Assembly: GCA_020445165.1 (NCBI GenBank)
Contig: JAGRHE010000024.1
Span: 1-23,682 of the forward strand
Origin: Gammaproteobacteria bacterium
Lineage (GTDB): Bacteria > Pseudomonadota > Gammaproteobacteria > Chromatiales > Sedimenticolaceae
Length of the DNA: 23,682 bases
Direction: 5' to 3'
In this document: one piece after another, positions 15,674-23,682 of the stretch
Numbering within the stretch: the first letter of the stretch is position 1
Layout of the letters: every line of letters begins with the position of its first letter
Notes under the pieces: generated by a model
Database searches by the model: none
What the model was told of the DNA's origin: nothing
Seen by the model: only the letters and a program-made list of their open reading frames with translations
Program-made: the position numbers and the translations under genes

Positions 15674-18451
15674 TCACTCTCCTGTCGGGCTACCGAGGTA
15701 GAAGCAGAACACCGCACCCATGCCGGGTCTTCCGCATCCCGCCAGCGCTCCACCGTGCCGACGCAGGATCCGTGCCGCGGTCGCCAGGCCGATGCCGACA
15801 CCCGGAAACTCGTCCTGCCGGTGCAGCCGTTGAAAGGGTTCGAACAGCTTGTGGCTAAACGCCGGATCGAAGCCGACACCATTGTCTTCCACGCAGACGA
15901 TGCCTTCGTCCTCCCCAGTCACCCGGATCACTGCATCCTCGCGCAGGCTCGTGTATTTCCAGGCATTCTCCAACAGGTTCTGCATCAGGGTTTGCAGCAA
16001 CCGCGGATCACCGGAGCGGTGAAGATCACCCTGCACGATCAACTTAACCTGTCGCTGCGTATCGCCACGCCGCAGATGGGCAAAGATATCCCGTGCCATT
16101 TGACCCAAATCAACCGTCTCGCGATTCAAATCGCCGCGGGTGCTTCTCGACAGATCGAGCAGTCCGTCGATCAAGGCATTCATGCGGATTGCGCCGGCAC
16201 GTATCTCGTCGAGAAACTCGATACCTTCGGCCGGCAAGATGGCACCATGATCCTCACGCAACGCGGTTTCGAAGCCGGAGATCGCCCGCACCGGCGCGCG
16301 CAGATCATGCGATACCGCGTAAGCGAACGATTCCAGCTCGCGGTTGGCCTCGAGCAACTGTGCCGTACGCTGAGTGACGATCTGCTCGAGTTGTTCGTTC
16401 AACGACTGCAGATCCGCGACCAGCCGGTCGCGCTCTTTCTCGGCGCGACGCTGCTCGGTATTGTCGAGTGCCTGCACCAGTACGAATTCGACGTTTCCCT
16501 GTTCATCACGAATCGCCTTGGTCGCCGCCGCTGCCTCGCGCAGTTCGCCATCGGCAGCCAAATAGACATCCTGGGTCAGAATGGCGTCGTCGCTGGCATT
16601 TGCATCAGCGATCCGCCGTGGCCAGATCTTCTGCCATTCCGGCAAAGAAGCCCAAGCCGGCGACTTCCAGAACAGCTTTCCGGCATAGGCATCACGGGGG
16701 GCCCCGGTCTGCCGCAACGGCAGTTCGTTTATCTCCAGGGTTTCGCCTTCGGGTGTCAGTATCGCCGAAAACTGGAACTGCTGGTCGAACACAGCACGGA
16801 AGCGACGTTCACTCTCGCGTAGTTCGCGCTGCACCTTTTCCTGCTCGGTTATGTCGCGGACGAGCGCGATCCGCTGGCCATCGGGCAATGTCGTGGCACT
16901 CACCTCGGCATCGAACCGACTGCCGTCCTTGCGGACGAAAGCCCACACGCCGTAGTGGTCATGATCACTCATGATGGCCTTCAGGGCCGGCTCGATGTGC
17001 GCTTTCTCAGACGCCTGGACAATGTCTGATACGCACAGTCCGACCAGGTCGTCATGGGTGAAGCCGAGCATCCGGCACATTGCCGGGTTGGCATCGGTGT
17101 AACGGCCTTCTGCATCGGCAACGAGAATCCCGAGCGGTGTGTATTCAAACAACCTGCGGTACTGCGCCTCGCTCTCGCGCAATGCCAGTTCGGCAAGCTT
17201 GCGATCAGTGACGTCGCGCCCCGACCCGATGACCGCCTGCACCTGGCCATCATCGCCGAGCACGGCCGTGTCCGACCACGCCAGCCAGCGCCAGCCCTGC
17301 GCTGTCATCGCGCGCTGTTCGAGTTGGCAACTGTACGGCGGGCGGGACAGATCCTGCATGGCCTCGGCGGTGGCTGCCTGGTCTTCTTCGTGCACCAGTG
17401 GCATGAAGGTATGGCCGAGCAGTTCATCCTCGTTCTTGCCGAACATCCTGCAGTAGGAAGGGCTGACGAACTCGAAGCGACCTTCCGGACCGACCCGCAC
17501 GATCAGGTCGGTCTGGTTCTCGACCAGCAGGCGATACTTGGACTCACTGTCACGCAGCTCGTCTGATGTTTGCCGCAGGATGCGATTGTCGCGCAATAAA
17601 CGGTAGGTCAGTGCAGCCAGCAGGATGGCGAGAACCAGTGTGATAAGACGCGTGGCATGAATCTCGTCGGCGTGCATATGTCCGCCCCATCCGCCGCTCG
17701 GCAGCGCCGCGATCTGCCAGCTGCCGTACGGCAACGACACCTCGGCGGTCTCCGCTTCGCGCTCGAACAAGTCCGGAGAGCCGTAAAACACATCGCCCTC
17801 AGCTCCCAGTCCGTCGCGACCGCGAATCGCCAGGTCGAGACCGAGGCGTTCGCGGTGCCCGGTGACGCCAGCCAGTTCGTACAGCTTGTCGACATCGATG
17901 ACGGCCGCGACCAACCCCCACAGGTCGCTGCCGGCTTCATTCGCAGAGGCGGATGACAGGAAGACCGGCTCGCGTGCGACCAGGCCGCTTCCGCCCTGCA
18001 CCAACTGCAGTGGCCCGGCAACGACCATCTGGCGTCGCTCGACGGCCTGTAACGCCGCATCGCGTTGCGCGGGATGCGCACGGTAGTCGAGCCCGATGAC
18101 GGACTCGTTTCCCTCGACCGGGTACATCAGACGTACGACCAGGTCGGGCGCCCCGGCGATATTTCGCAGCGGGGAACGATCGCCGACCATGCGCCGCGCA
18201 ATGGCCGCAAATCCGCTTTGGTCGATGTCAGGCTGCGCGGCGATCACGGCGCTCAGCCCTCGTAGCATAAGCAGGTTGCCGATGACCTCGCGCTCGAGGT
18301 TGGCGCGCAGTTGGCCAAGCTGGCCGCTGACAAGCTGGCGGTCGTGATCCTCCATGCTTCGGCGCTGGTAGTTTTCGATCAGCTGGCCGACAACCAGCAT
18401 GGAAACGGCGGCGAAAGCAGCAGCCAGCCACGGCTTCCATGTCGAGATCAT
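15674..18451 (-). CDS. CHASE-PAS3 hybrid-free sensor histidine kinase
   Basis: 925 residues. A transmembrane helix (about 8-24), a periplasmic CHASE domain (about 60-240; note RNIAGAPDLVVRLMYPVEGN and AGPLQLVQGG), a second helix (about 268-286), three PAS domains (about 303-420, 427-540, 548-668), a coiled-coil (about 668-705), HisKA with H715 (SFAYAVSHDLRAPVRAI) and HATPase with N829, D856 (VEDNGVGF) and GVGIGLA. All kinase motifs are intact. The H-box is of the bacteriophytochrome type, but there is no GAF/PHY chromophore domain; the sensed signal is unknown. ATG at 18451 has GGAG at 9 bases and a promoter at 18505-18533. First gene of a two-gene unit with the receiver at 15233. Confidence 0.93.
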   Translation of the reverse strand: MISTWKPWLAAAFAAVSMLVVGQLIENYQRRSMEDHDRQLVSGQLGQLRANLEREVIGNLLMLRGLSAVIAAQPDIDQSGFAAIARRMVGDRSPLRNIAGAPDLVVRLMYPVEGNESVIGLDYRAHPAQRDAALQAVERRQMVVAGPLQLVQGGSGLVAREPVFLSSASANEAGSDLWGLVAAVIDVDKLYELAGVTGHRERLGLDLAIRGRDGLGAEGDVFYGSPDLFEREAETAEVSLPYGSWQIAALPSGGWGGHMHADEIHATRLITLVLAILLAALTYRLLRDNRILRQTSDELRDSESKYRLLVENQTDLIVRVGPEGRFEFVSPSYCRMFGKNEDELLGHTFMPLVHEEDQAATAEAMQDLSRPPYSCQLEQRAMTAQGWRWLAWSDTAVLGDDGQVQAVIGSGRDVTDRKLAELALRESEAQYRRLFEYTPLGILVADAEGRYTDANPAMCRMLGFTHDDLVGLCVSDIVQASEKAHIEPALKAIMSDHDHYGVWAFVRKDGSRFDAEVSATTLPDGQRIALVRDITEQEKVQRELRESERRFRAVFDQQFQFSAILTPEGETLEINELPLRQTGAPRDAYAGKLFWKSPAWASLPEWQKIWPRRIADANASDDAILTQDVYLAADGELREAAAATKAIRDEQGNVEFVLVQALDNTEQRRAEKERDRLVADLQSLNEQLEQIVTQRTAQLLEANRELESFAYAVSHDLRAPVRAISGFETALREDHGAILPAEGIEFLDEIRAGAIRMNALIDGLLDLSRSTRGDLNRETVDLGQMARDIFAHLRRGDTQRQVKLIVQGDLHRSGDPRLLQTLMQNLLENAWKYTSLREDAVIRVTGEDEGIVCVEDNGVGFDPAFSHKLFEPFQRLHRQDEFPGVGIGLATAARILRRHGGALAGCGRPGMGAVFCFYLGSPTGE

Positions 18452-18504
18452 TCAGTTACTCCGACCAGCCCGGCAACAGTCTTGGATTTGGACCAGCTGA
18501 CTTA

Positions 18505-18533
18505 AATCTAGGTGATCGGTATCGGGACGTCAA
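18505..18533 (-). promoter_or_regulatory. Sigma70-type promoter of the kinase/receiver operon
   Basis: On the minus strand TTGACG (18533-18528) and TAGATT (18510-18505) are separated by exactly 17 bases. Five of six -35 bases and four of six -10 bases match the consensus. The start would be near 18498, giving a leader of about 47 bases before the kinase ATG. Confidence 0.6.
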
Positions 18534-18592
18534 AAGCGTGCGCGACAGCGACGCGATCTGCAGCGGCGTTCGTTTCGGGATTACTTTCAACT

Positions 18593-18609
18593 GGCAGGCG
18601 CAGCCTGCC
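18593..18609 (-). terminator. GC hairpin upstream of the kinase promoter
   Basis: GGCAGGC and GCCTGCC form a perfect 7-bp stem with a 3-base loop. It is the second of two hairpins of the same shape between the end of batD and the kinase promoter. Without a U-run it is not a textbook terminator, but its place fits the end of the Bat transcript. Confidence 0.4.
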
Positions 18610-18649
18610 TTACGATCCCGTATTGATGTTATGCATTGTGCGGCCGCAG

Positions 18650-18666
18650 GTCGGGCTGTGCCCGAC
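18650..18666 (-). terminator. GC hairpin after batD
   Basis: GTCGGGC and GCCCGAC form a perfect 7-bp stem with a 3-base loop, about 44 bases after the batD stop codon. The palindrome TGCGGCCGCA (18639-18648) follows directly. No U-run is present. Confidence 0.4.
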
Positions 18667-18709
18667 GACGGCAGGCGCAACCTGTGCCATACCCGGTTTC
18701 GCCGGTCGA

Positions 18710-20536
18710 TCAGGCGTCCCGCGGATACAGCGGCGGCAGTGCATCCCGGTCATGCCTGACCCGCTGATCACGCTGTGCACGTTCGAGCAGCGGTTCGAAA
18801 CCTTGCCAGGCCTGCGCCCCATCCCATCCGCCGGCACCGTCGGCGTACAGGTGCCGATCCATCTCGTGCACCAACGGCACGGCATCCGTACCGAGTCGCT
18901 GCGCGAGCTGTTCGAGACGTTGCGGCGGATCGTGTGGCCAGCGCGCTGCAGCCCAGGCAAGCAGCGCACTGCGTGCGGCGCGCGGATCGTTCGCGCGGCA
19001 GGCGCGCTCAAAGCCGGCCAGTGACGCACCAGCCACCGTCCTCGGGGCCGTACGCGCTGCCGGCTGCGGCTCGGTTCCGGCCGGACGCCGGGAGCGCGCA
19101 CGCCACCACAGCAGCAGCGTGACCAGCCAGGCCAGGCCGAACAGTACTGCCAGGTAGGGCCACAGGCCGGCAATGCCCACAACCGGACCCGCGGCCGTGC
19201 CGTCTGCCGCAGCTTGCACGGAAACAGCCGGCCGCTCGGTGACCGGTTCGTCGGCAGTACGTGACGGCATGCCCCGTGCAGGCGAAGCGGGCGGGGGTGA
19301 AGCCGCCCCTGGCGGCGCCGGCGCGACCTCGATCGTGCGTGCAGGCAAGCGCGCCGTACGCGCCTGGCCACTGTCACTGTCCCACCAGGTCACCTCGATC
19401 GCCGGCAGTTCCAGTTCGCCGGCGACCGACGGCACCAGCGCACTCCTGAGCACCTTCTGCGCGACCAGGGTATCGCCGTCGGCGCGGGTCTCGCTCAGCG
19501 GCTGGTCCGGGTAGGCACTGATGCCATCGGCAGCCAGCCGGCCCGACAGGTCCGGCAGCTGGGAGGCGGTCACACCCTGTGCCGTGATCACGACCGTGCG
19601 CGTGACCGGCTCACCGACACGGAAGGTCGGCGGGTTCGGCGCCCAGGTTTCGTTGAGCGTCAGCGACTCGGCCGGCAGCCAGGGACTGGGCGATCCGGCT
19701 GGCTGCGGCTGCACCTCCAGGGTCAGTGACCGGCCGCGCAGGCGCAGCGGCCGCAACTGCTCGAACATGCTGCCCATGCCGGCGAACGGATCGCCACCGA
19801 ACATCCGGTCACGCAGGCTGTTGCGCGACTTGCCCGGCTCGGCCACCTGCGCCGACAACACCGGGGCCTCGATCTCGAGCGTGCCGCTGCGCTGTGGAAA
19901 CAACGCGTAACGCCGCTCGATGACGTGGTAGGTCTGGCCGTCGCGCTGGCTTTCGTACTGGCGCTCGTCACCGAGACGCTCGACGATCGCGCCGGCCGCG
20001 ACCGGCTCAGTCAACTGCGGTTGGCGCAGCGGGACCCGGGTCAGCACACGCACCGTGTAAACCACCTTGCCCTGTACGTAGGGCCGTTCCGGCGTCGCTT
20101 CGGTCTCGATGCGAACCGGCTGCGGCGGGCCATTCGGGTCGGCCTGGCCAGGCGGCAGCACTTCGAGCGTGAGGGGTCTGCTGCTGACAGCGCCCATGTG
20201 CAGCGCGGGCACAGTCAGGGTGCCGGCGCGTTTCGGGGCCAGCACCACCTGCCACTCGCGCGAGCTGCGCGTGCGGCCGTTGATCATGCTGAAACTCGAA
20301 CTCTGCGAGCGGTTAAGCACGTCGAAGTCCTGCAGCAGCGGCGCCAGGTCCGGCGCGCCGTCGCTGTCGCCCGAGGTGCTGAGCATCAACATCACCGTCT
20401 CGCCCTCGCTGATGCGGTTGCGATCGAGCCGGGCGTCGAGCGTCGCGGCGAGCGCCGGCAGGCTGAGCAGCAGCCACAGGGCGACGATCCAGGCGCTGGT
20501 CGCGCCGCCGATCCGGTGCATGGTCATTCCTCTCAT
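18710..20536 (-). CDS. batD: BatD family protein
   Basis: 608 residues. A signal peptide (WIVALWLLLSLPALAA, cleavage near residue 30) leads into a beta-rich periplasmic region with the BatD pattern: ATLDARLDRNRISEGETVML at the N-terminus, FDVLNRSQSSSFSMINGRTR (about 71-90), and RRYALFPQRSGTLEIEAPVL (about 209-228). A proline/alanine linker (about 405-450) precedes one transmembrane helix (about 457-479) and a cytoplasmic helical tail. BatD proteins are part of the Bat (Bacteroides aerotolerance) system, whose exact biochemical job is unsettled. The ATG overlaps the stop codon of the preceding gene (ATGA) and has GGGGAGAG upstream, so translation is coupled. Last gene of the Bat operon. Confidence 0.9.
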   Translation of the reverse strand: MRGMTMHRIGGATSAWIVALWLLLSLPALAATLDARLDRNRISEGETVMLMLSTSGDSDGAPDLAPLLQDFDVLNRSQSSSFSMINGRTRSSREWQVVLAPKRAGTLTVPALHMGAVSSRPLTLEVLPPGQADPNGPPQPVRIETEATPERPYVQGKVVYTVRVLTRVPLRQPQLTEPVAAGAIVERLGDERQYESQRDGQTYHVIERRYALFPQRSGTLEIEAPVLSAQVAEPGKSRNSLRDRMFGGDPFAGMGSMFEQLRPLRLRGRSLTLEVQPQPAGSPSPWLPAESLTLNETWAPNPPTFRVGEPVTRTVVITAQGVTASQLPDLSGRLAADGISAYPDQPLSETRADGDTLVAQKVLRSALVPSVAGELELPAIEVTWWDSDSGQARTARLPARTIEVAPAPPGAASPPPASPARGMPSRTADEPVTERPAVSVQAAADGTAAGPVVGIAGLWPYLAVLFGLAWLVTLLLWWRARSRRPAGTEPQPAARTAPRTVAGASLAGFERACRANDPRAARSALLAWAAARWPHDPPQRLEQLAQRLGTDAVPLVHEMDRHLYADGAGGWDGAQAWQGFEPLLERAQRDQRVRHDRDALPPLYPRDA

Positions 20537-22752
20537 GGCAACTCTCCCCGCCGCCGCAGGTGCTGCAGCAGAAAACGCTGGCGCAGCAACCCGGCCGGAT
20601 CATCCTCTACGCGACGCAGCATCTGCTCCATCGCCTGCTGTCCCTCGGCGTCGCCCGCCAACGGTACGCCTTTCTGAACGGCGCCACGCGCGCCGGGCTC
20701 ACCGCCGAGCAGGTCGGCCCGTCCGGGTTGTGCACCTGGTAATTGCCCTGGGTCCATCGTACCCGGCCCGCGTGCAGTGGCGGCCGCTGATGCGTCGCCC
20801 GTACGCGAACCGGTGCCGTCGCGCTCGTCACCGGCATTGGCGGCGGATGCCGCTTCCTGGGGCGTATGCTGATCGGTCCCTGTCGGTGACTGCGCAGGTT
20901 GTTGCCCAGCCTGCGCCGTGTCCTCGCTCGAGCCATCCCGCTCGCTCGCGGCGTCCGCCTGCGCCTCGTTTGGCTGCGATTGTCCGGCCTGCTGCCGTGC
21001 GTCGTCCCCACCCGGATCAGCGGCGCCCTGCTGCGCCGGCTGCGGGTCCGGCCCCGGTCCGTCCTGCCCGTCAGCCTGCCCAGCGGCCGACTGCTGATCA
21101 TCGCCCGAGGATGACGCGGCCTGACCCGGCGCCGCCTCCTGTTCAGCCTGGCCTGCAGCCTGCTCCTGTGCGCCCTGTCCGTCCTGCTGGCTGGCCGGTG
21201 CCTGTTCGCCAGTCTCGCCCTGCTCGCCCTGTTGCGCCGCCGATGCCTGCTCGTCCTGTGCGTCCGGTTCGTCCTGGTCCTGCTGAGATCCCGCCTGCGA
21301 CTGTTCGCCCTGCCCACCTGCTTCGCCCTGCTGCGCGTCGTCATCCTGGTGTTCGGCCTGCTGCTGTTGCCGCTGTGCAGCCTGCTGCTCGAGCAGGCGT
21401 TGCACCAGGTCGCGGTTGTGACGCGCATCGGCGTCATCCGGATCCAGTTGCAATGCGCGTTCGAACGCGGTCAGCGCCTGTTCGAGGCGTCCGTCGCGCG
21501 CCAATGCATTGCCACGATTGTAGGCTGCGCGCACATCGTCACGCCCATCAAGCAGCTGCGCGGCAGCAGCATAGTCACCGGCCGCGTAATGTGCCGCGGC
21601 ACGCCAGTCGGGGTGTTCGAACTGCTCCGCCGCAGCCCCGGCCTGGCCGGCATCGAAGCTGCGCATCGCCTGCTGGTCGGCGCGCAGCCACAGGTCATCC
21701 CAGCTCAGCGCGACGGCATCGGGCGGCGGCACGATCAGCACCACCAACAACAATGGACTGAACCAGCCGCGGCGAAAGGCCAGCGCGGCAAGCGGCAACA
21801 GCAGCAGCAACAACCACGGCCCCTCTTCGCGCCACTGGTCGCTTTCCAGGTCGAGTTCAGCCGATCCATGCGCAGCCGGGTCACCGGCGGCCGCGAGCAA
21901 CGCCTCGATGTCACCGTCGCCGGCCACCGCGGTCACGTAACGGCCATTGCCGGCCGCGGCCAACGCCTGCAGGGCGGCGCGATCGAGACGCGCGACCTGA
22001 ATCGCACCTGCCGGGTCCTTGAGCAGGCCACCACTGGCCGCGGGCACCGGGGCACCGTGCTCGGTGCCGACACCCAGCAGTGAGACCGTGTAGCCCGCCG
22101 CTACCAGGCGCTGCGCCGCCTCGCTCGCAGCATCCGGGTGCTCGACGGCGTCGGTCACCAGGATCACCTGGCCATCGGGCGCAGCGGCCTGGCGCAGCAG
22201 TTCACCGGCCCGGTCCAGCGCCAGGTCGGTCCGGCGTGGCCCCTGAACCGGTAGCAGGCCGGTCTCCAGGCTCGGCACCTGGGCCGCGATCGTCTTGATG
22301 TCGCGGGTCAGCGGCGCCACCACGAACGGCTCGGGACCGTAGGCGAGCAGCGCGGTCTGTCCCTCGGGTGCCCGGCGCAACAGGTCGCGCACCGCAAAGC
22401 GTGCGTGCGCCAGGCGCGACGGCGACAGGTCGCCGGCATTCATCGAGGGCGACAGGTCGAGGGCGATCACGCGATATTGCTGAGCCTGGTACACCGGCTG
22501 CGGCAAGCTCTGCCAGGTCGGGCCGGCCAGCGCGACCACCAACAGCAGCCAACCGATACCGAGCAGCGTCACTGGCAGGCGCCGCAGGTCACCCCCGGCA
22601 TCGACCAGCAGGCGTGGCAACAGGTGTGGATCGACCAGTCCACGCCATGCGTCGCCGTCGCCACGGCCGCGCAGCAGCCGCCACAGCACAAACGCCGTCG
22701 GCAGAAGCAGCCACAGCCACTGCGGGCGCAAAAAATGCAGCTCAGCCGGCAT
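20533..22752 (-). CDS. batB: BatB-BatC fusion: VWA domain plus TPR and disordered tail
   Basis: 739 residues. Two N-terminal transmembrane helices (about 11-27, 61-77) flank a basic loop, then a VWA domain (about 92-295) with MIDAS residues D99-x-S101-x-S103 and T200-D201. Two more hydrophobic segments follow (about 312-341). A TPR region (about 385-455, with ADYAAAAQLL-type and AYNRGNALARDGRLEQALTAFERALQLDP repeats) is followed by a 225-residue Q/A/G/D/E-rich region predicted to be unfolded. The last part, QMLRRVEDDPAGLLRQRFLL, is the conserved end of BatC-type proteins. In Bacteroides-type loci BatB and BatC are separate; the fusion is common in proteobacteria. Overlaps batA by 11 bases and batD by 4. 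Confidence 0.9.
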   Translation of the reverse strand: MPAELHFLRPQWLWLLLPTAFVLWRLLRGRGDGDAWRGLVDPHLLPRLLVDAGGDLRRLPVTLLGIGWLLLVVALAGPTWQSLPQPVYQAQQYRVIALDLSPSMNAGDLSPSRLAHARFAVRDLLRRAPEGQTALLAYGPEPFVVAPLTRDIKTIAAQVPSLETGLLPVQGPRRTDLALDRAGELLRQAAAPDGQVILVTDAVEHPDAASEAAQRLVAAGYTVSLLGVGTEHGAPVPAASGGLLKDPAGAIQVARLDRAALQALAAAGNGRYVTAVAGDGDIEALLAAAGDPAAHGSAELDLESDQWREEGPWLLLLLLPLAALAFRRGWFSPLLLVVLIVPPPDAVALSWDDLWLRADQQAMRSFDAGQAGAAAEQFEHPDWRAAAHYAAGDYAAAAQLLDGRDDVRAAYNRGNALARDGRLEQALTAFERALQLDPDDADARHNRDLVQRLLEQQAAQRQQQQAEHQDDDAQQGEAGGQGEQSQAGSQQDQDEPDAQDEQASAAQQGEQGETGEQAPASQQDGQGAQEQAAGQAEQEAAPGQAASSSGDDQQSAAGQADGQDGPGPDPQPAQQGAADPGGDDARQQAGQSQPNEAQADAASERDGSSEDTAQAGQQPAQSPTGTDQHTPQEAASAANAGDERDGTGSRTGDASAAATARGPGTMDPGQLPGAQPGRADLLGGEPGARGAVQKGVPLAGDAEGQQAMEQMLRRVEDDPAGLLRQRFLLQHLRRRGELP
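20713..21396 (-). repeat. Low-complexity coding region in the BatB-BatC fusion
   Basis: Encodes residues about 453-680, almost wholly Q, A, G, D, E, S and P, with repeated words such as QQGE, GQAEQE, QAGQQPAQS and AQQGE. It is built of CAG/CAA and GCC/GGC/GAC codons and is the least complex stretch of DNA in the window. Length may vary between strains by slippage or unequal exchange. Confidence 0.75.
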
Positions 22753-23682
22753 CGTCGCTCACCTCGCCAGCGACACGGACGACGCGCCTGAACGGCAACA
22801 CACTGATTGCCAGGCCCAGGCTGAGCAGCAGCGCCGCACCGGCCGGCCATGCGTACAGGGCATGCATCGGGCGGAAACTGCGGCTGTCGCGGACGCTCGG
22901 TTCGAGCCGGTCGAGTTCCTCGTAGACGCGTTCGAGCTGGACCGCATCGGTAGCCTGGAAGAAACGCCCACCGGTCGTCTGCGCAATCGCCTGCAGCGTC
23001 GCCGGATCGAGATCGGAGGCCTGCTGCAGCAGCATGCCGAACGGCGAGCGCACGCCGACCGGTCCGCCGCCGATACCGATGGTATAGATGCGCACCTGCG
23101 CCTGTGCGGCCAGGCGCGCGGCATCGCGCGGCGCGATGCTGCCGGCAGTGTTCGAGCCATCGGTCAGAAGTACAAGCACGCGGTTGTCCTCGGGCTGCTG
23201 GCGCAGGCGCTTGACCGCCAGCGCGATCGCATCGCCGATCGCGGTCTCACGTCCGGCCAGGCCGATCACCGCCTCGGACAGCATCGCCTGCACCGTGGCC
23301 CGGTCATAAGTCAGCGGCGTCTGCAGGTAGGCGCGGCTGCCAAACAGGATCAGGCCGAGACGGTCGCCGGCACGGCGTTCGATGAAACGCCCGGCGACCG
23401 CCTTGACCACTTGCAGGCGATTCACGGTGCGCCCCTGCAGGCGATAGTCGTCCTGTTCCATCGAACCGGATACGTCGACGGCCAGCATCAGGTCGCGCCC
23501 GGCCAGCGGCAGCTGTACCGGTTCGCCGAGCCATTGCGGCCGTGCCGCCGCCAGTACCAGCAACAGCCAGGCCAGCCAGGCCAGCGCACGCCGCCAGCGT
23601 GCCGGCTGCCCGGCCCGGCCGACGTCTGCCGGCGCCAGCTCGTGGTAGAAGGGCAAACGCAGCGCGCGTGTCGGGCGCGCCT
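22742..23682 (-). CDS. batA: BatA, VWA-domain membrane protein (start outside the window)
   Basis: About 313 residues are visible. The reading frame is open to the right edge: before LPFYHELAPADVG the sequence reads ARPTRALR, which matches the usual RALR(V/L)PF region of BatA, so the true start lies beyond base 23682. An apparent start at 23656 is a TTG leucine codon inside the protein. Visible parts are a transmembrane helix (ALAWLAWLLLVLAAARPQW), a VWA domain with an intact MIDAS (DVSGSM, TPLT, LTDGSN), and a C-terminal helix (YAWPAGAALLLSLGLAISVL). Role by family: divalent-cation-dependent protein contact in the Bat complex. Overlaps the BatB-BatC gene by 11 bases. moxR and DUF58 genes, the usual neighbours, would lie further right. 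Confidence 0.92.
   Translation of the reverse strand, partial: ARPTRALRLPFYHELAPADVGRAGQPARWRRALAWLAWLLLVLAAARPQWLGEPVQLPLAGRDLMLAVDVSGSMEQDDYRLQGRTVNRLQVVKAVAGRFIERRAGDRLGLILFGSRAYLQTPLTYDRATVQAMLSEAVIGLAGRETAIGDAIALAVKRLRQQPEDNRVLVLLTDGSNTAGSIAPRDAARLAAQAQVRIYTIGIGGGPVGVRSPFGMLLQQASDLDPATLQAIAQTTGGRFFQATDAVQLERVYEELDRLEPSVRDSRSFRPMHALYAWPAGAALLLSLGLAISVLPFRRVVRVAGEVSDDAG

Noticed and set aside
20109..21761. A 550-codon plus-strand frame with P/R-rich repeats.
   Set aside because: It is the mirror of the batD and BatB-BatC coding strand, including the low-complexity linker, which produces an artificial proline/arginine-rich translation.
23654..23656. Apparent start codon of BatA inside the window.
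   Set aside because: The codon is TTG and the frame continues to the right edge with sequence (RALR before LPF) typical of BatA, so it is an internal leucine.

Overview
The window is high-GC DNA that looks like the chromosome of a sulfur-oxidising gammaproteobacterium (Chromatiales-like). The main reason is an aprM-aprB-aprA cluster at the left edge, the arrangement used for oxidative (sulfite to sulfate) adenylylsulfate reductase. The placement is inferred from gene content; no 16S or other marker gene is present. Coding density is high and all genes but one lie on the minus strand. I see no tRNA, rRNA, CRISPR array, insertion sequence or clear pseudogene.

Layout. (1) 1-1460: aprM, aprB and the first 33 codons of aprA, read right to left from a promoter with a perfect TATAAT box. 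A 9-bp perfect inverted repeat sits just upstream of that box. (2) 1782-6227: a two-gene unit, a TolB-like exported beta-propeller followed 9 bases later by a 1109-residue exported peptidase that fuses an M1 gluzincin, an M28 aminopeptidase and a PDZ domain. (3) 6375-7990: a small hypothetical gene, a HIT-family protein with a changed histidine triad, and a stand-alone LON-domain protein. (4) 8434-10929: the only plus-strand gene, a modular leishmanolysin-like (M8) metalloprotease whose front half is an internal tandem duplication of about 283 residues. (5) 11142-12116: a LuxR/GerE regulator. (6) 12311-18451: a signalling block read right to left: a CHASE-PASx3 histidine kinase, a CheY/Rcp1-like response regulator 3 bases later, then a membrane protein combining a periplasmic solute-binding domain, PAS, GGDEF and EAL domains. 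The kinase has a good sigma70-type promoter. (7) 18710-23682: a Bat (aerotolerance-type) operon, batA (start outside the window), a batB-batC fusion and batD, with overlapping coding ends.

How parts may work together. AprMBA would pass electrons from sulfite oxidation to the membrane. The Bat proteins form a membrane/periplasmic VWA-TPR system, usually preceded by moxR and DUF58 genes, which would lie to the right of the window. The kinase/receiver pair and the GGDEF-EAL protein form a likely sensory and cyclic-di-GMP neighbourhood. The most unusual unit is the propeller plus M1-M28-PDZ pair. It brings together on the export side a set of parts resembling those of the archaeal tricorn peptide-degradation machinery (propeller, PDZ, M1 aminopeptidase), but with a different architecture.
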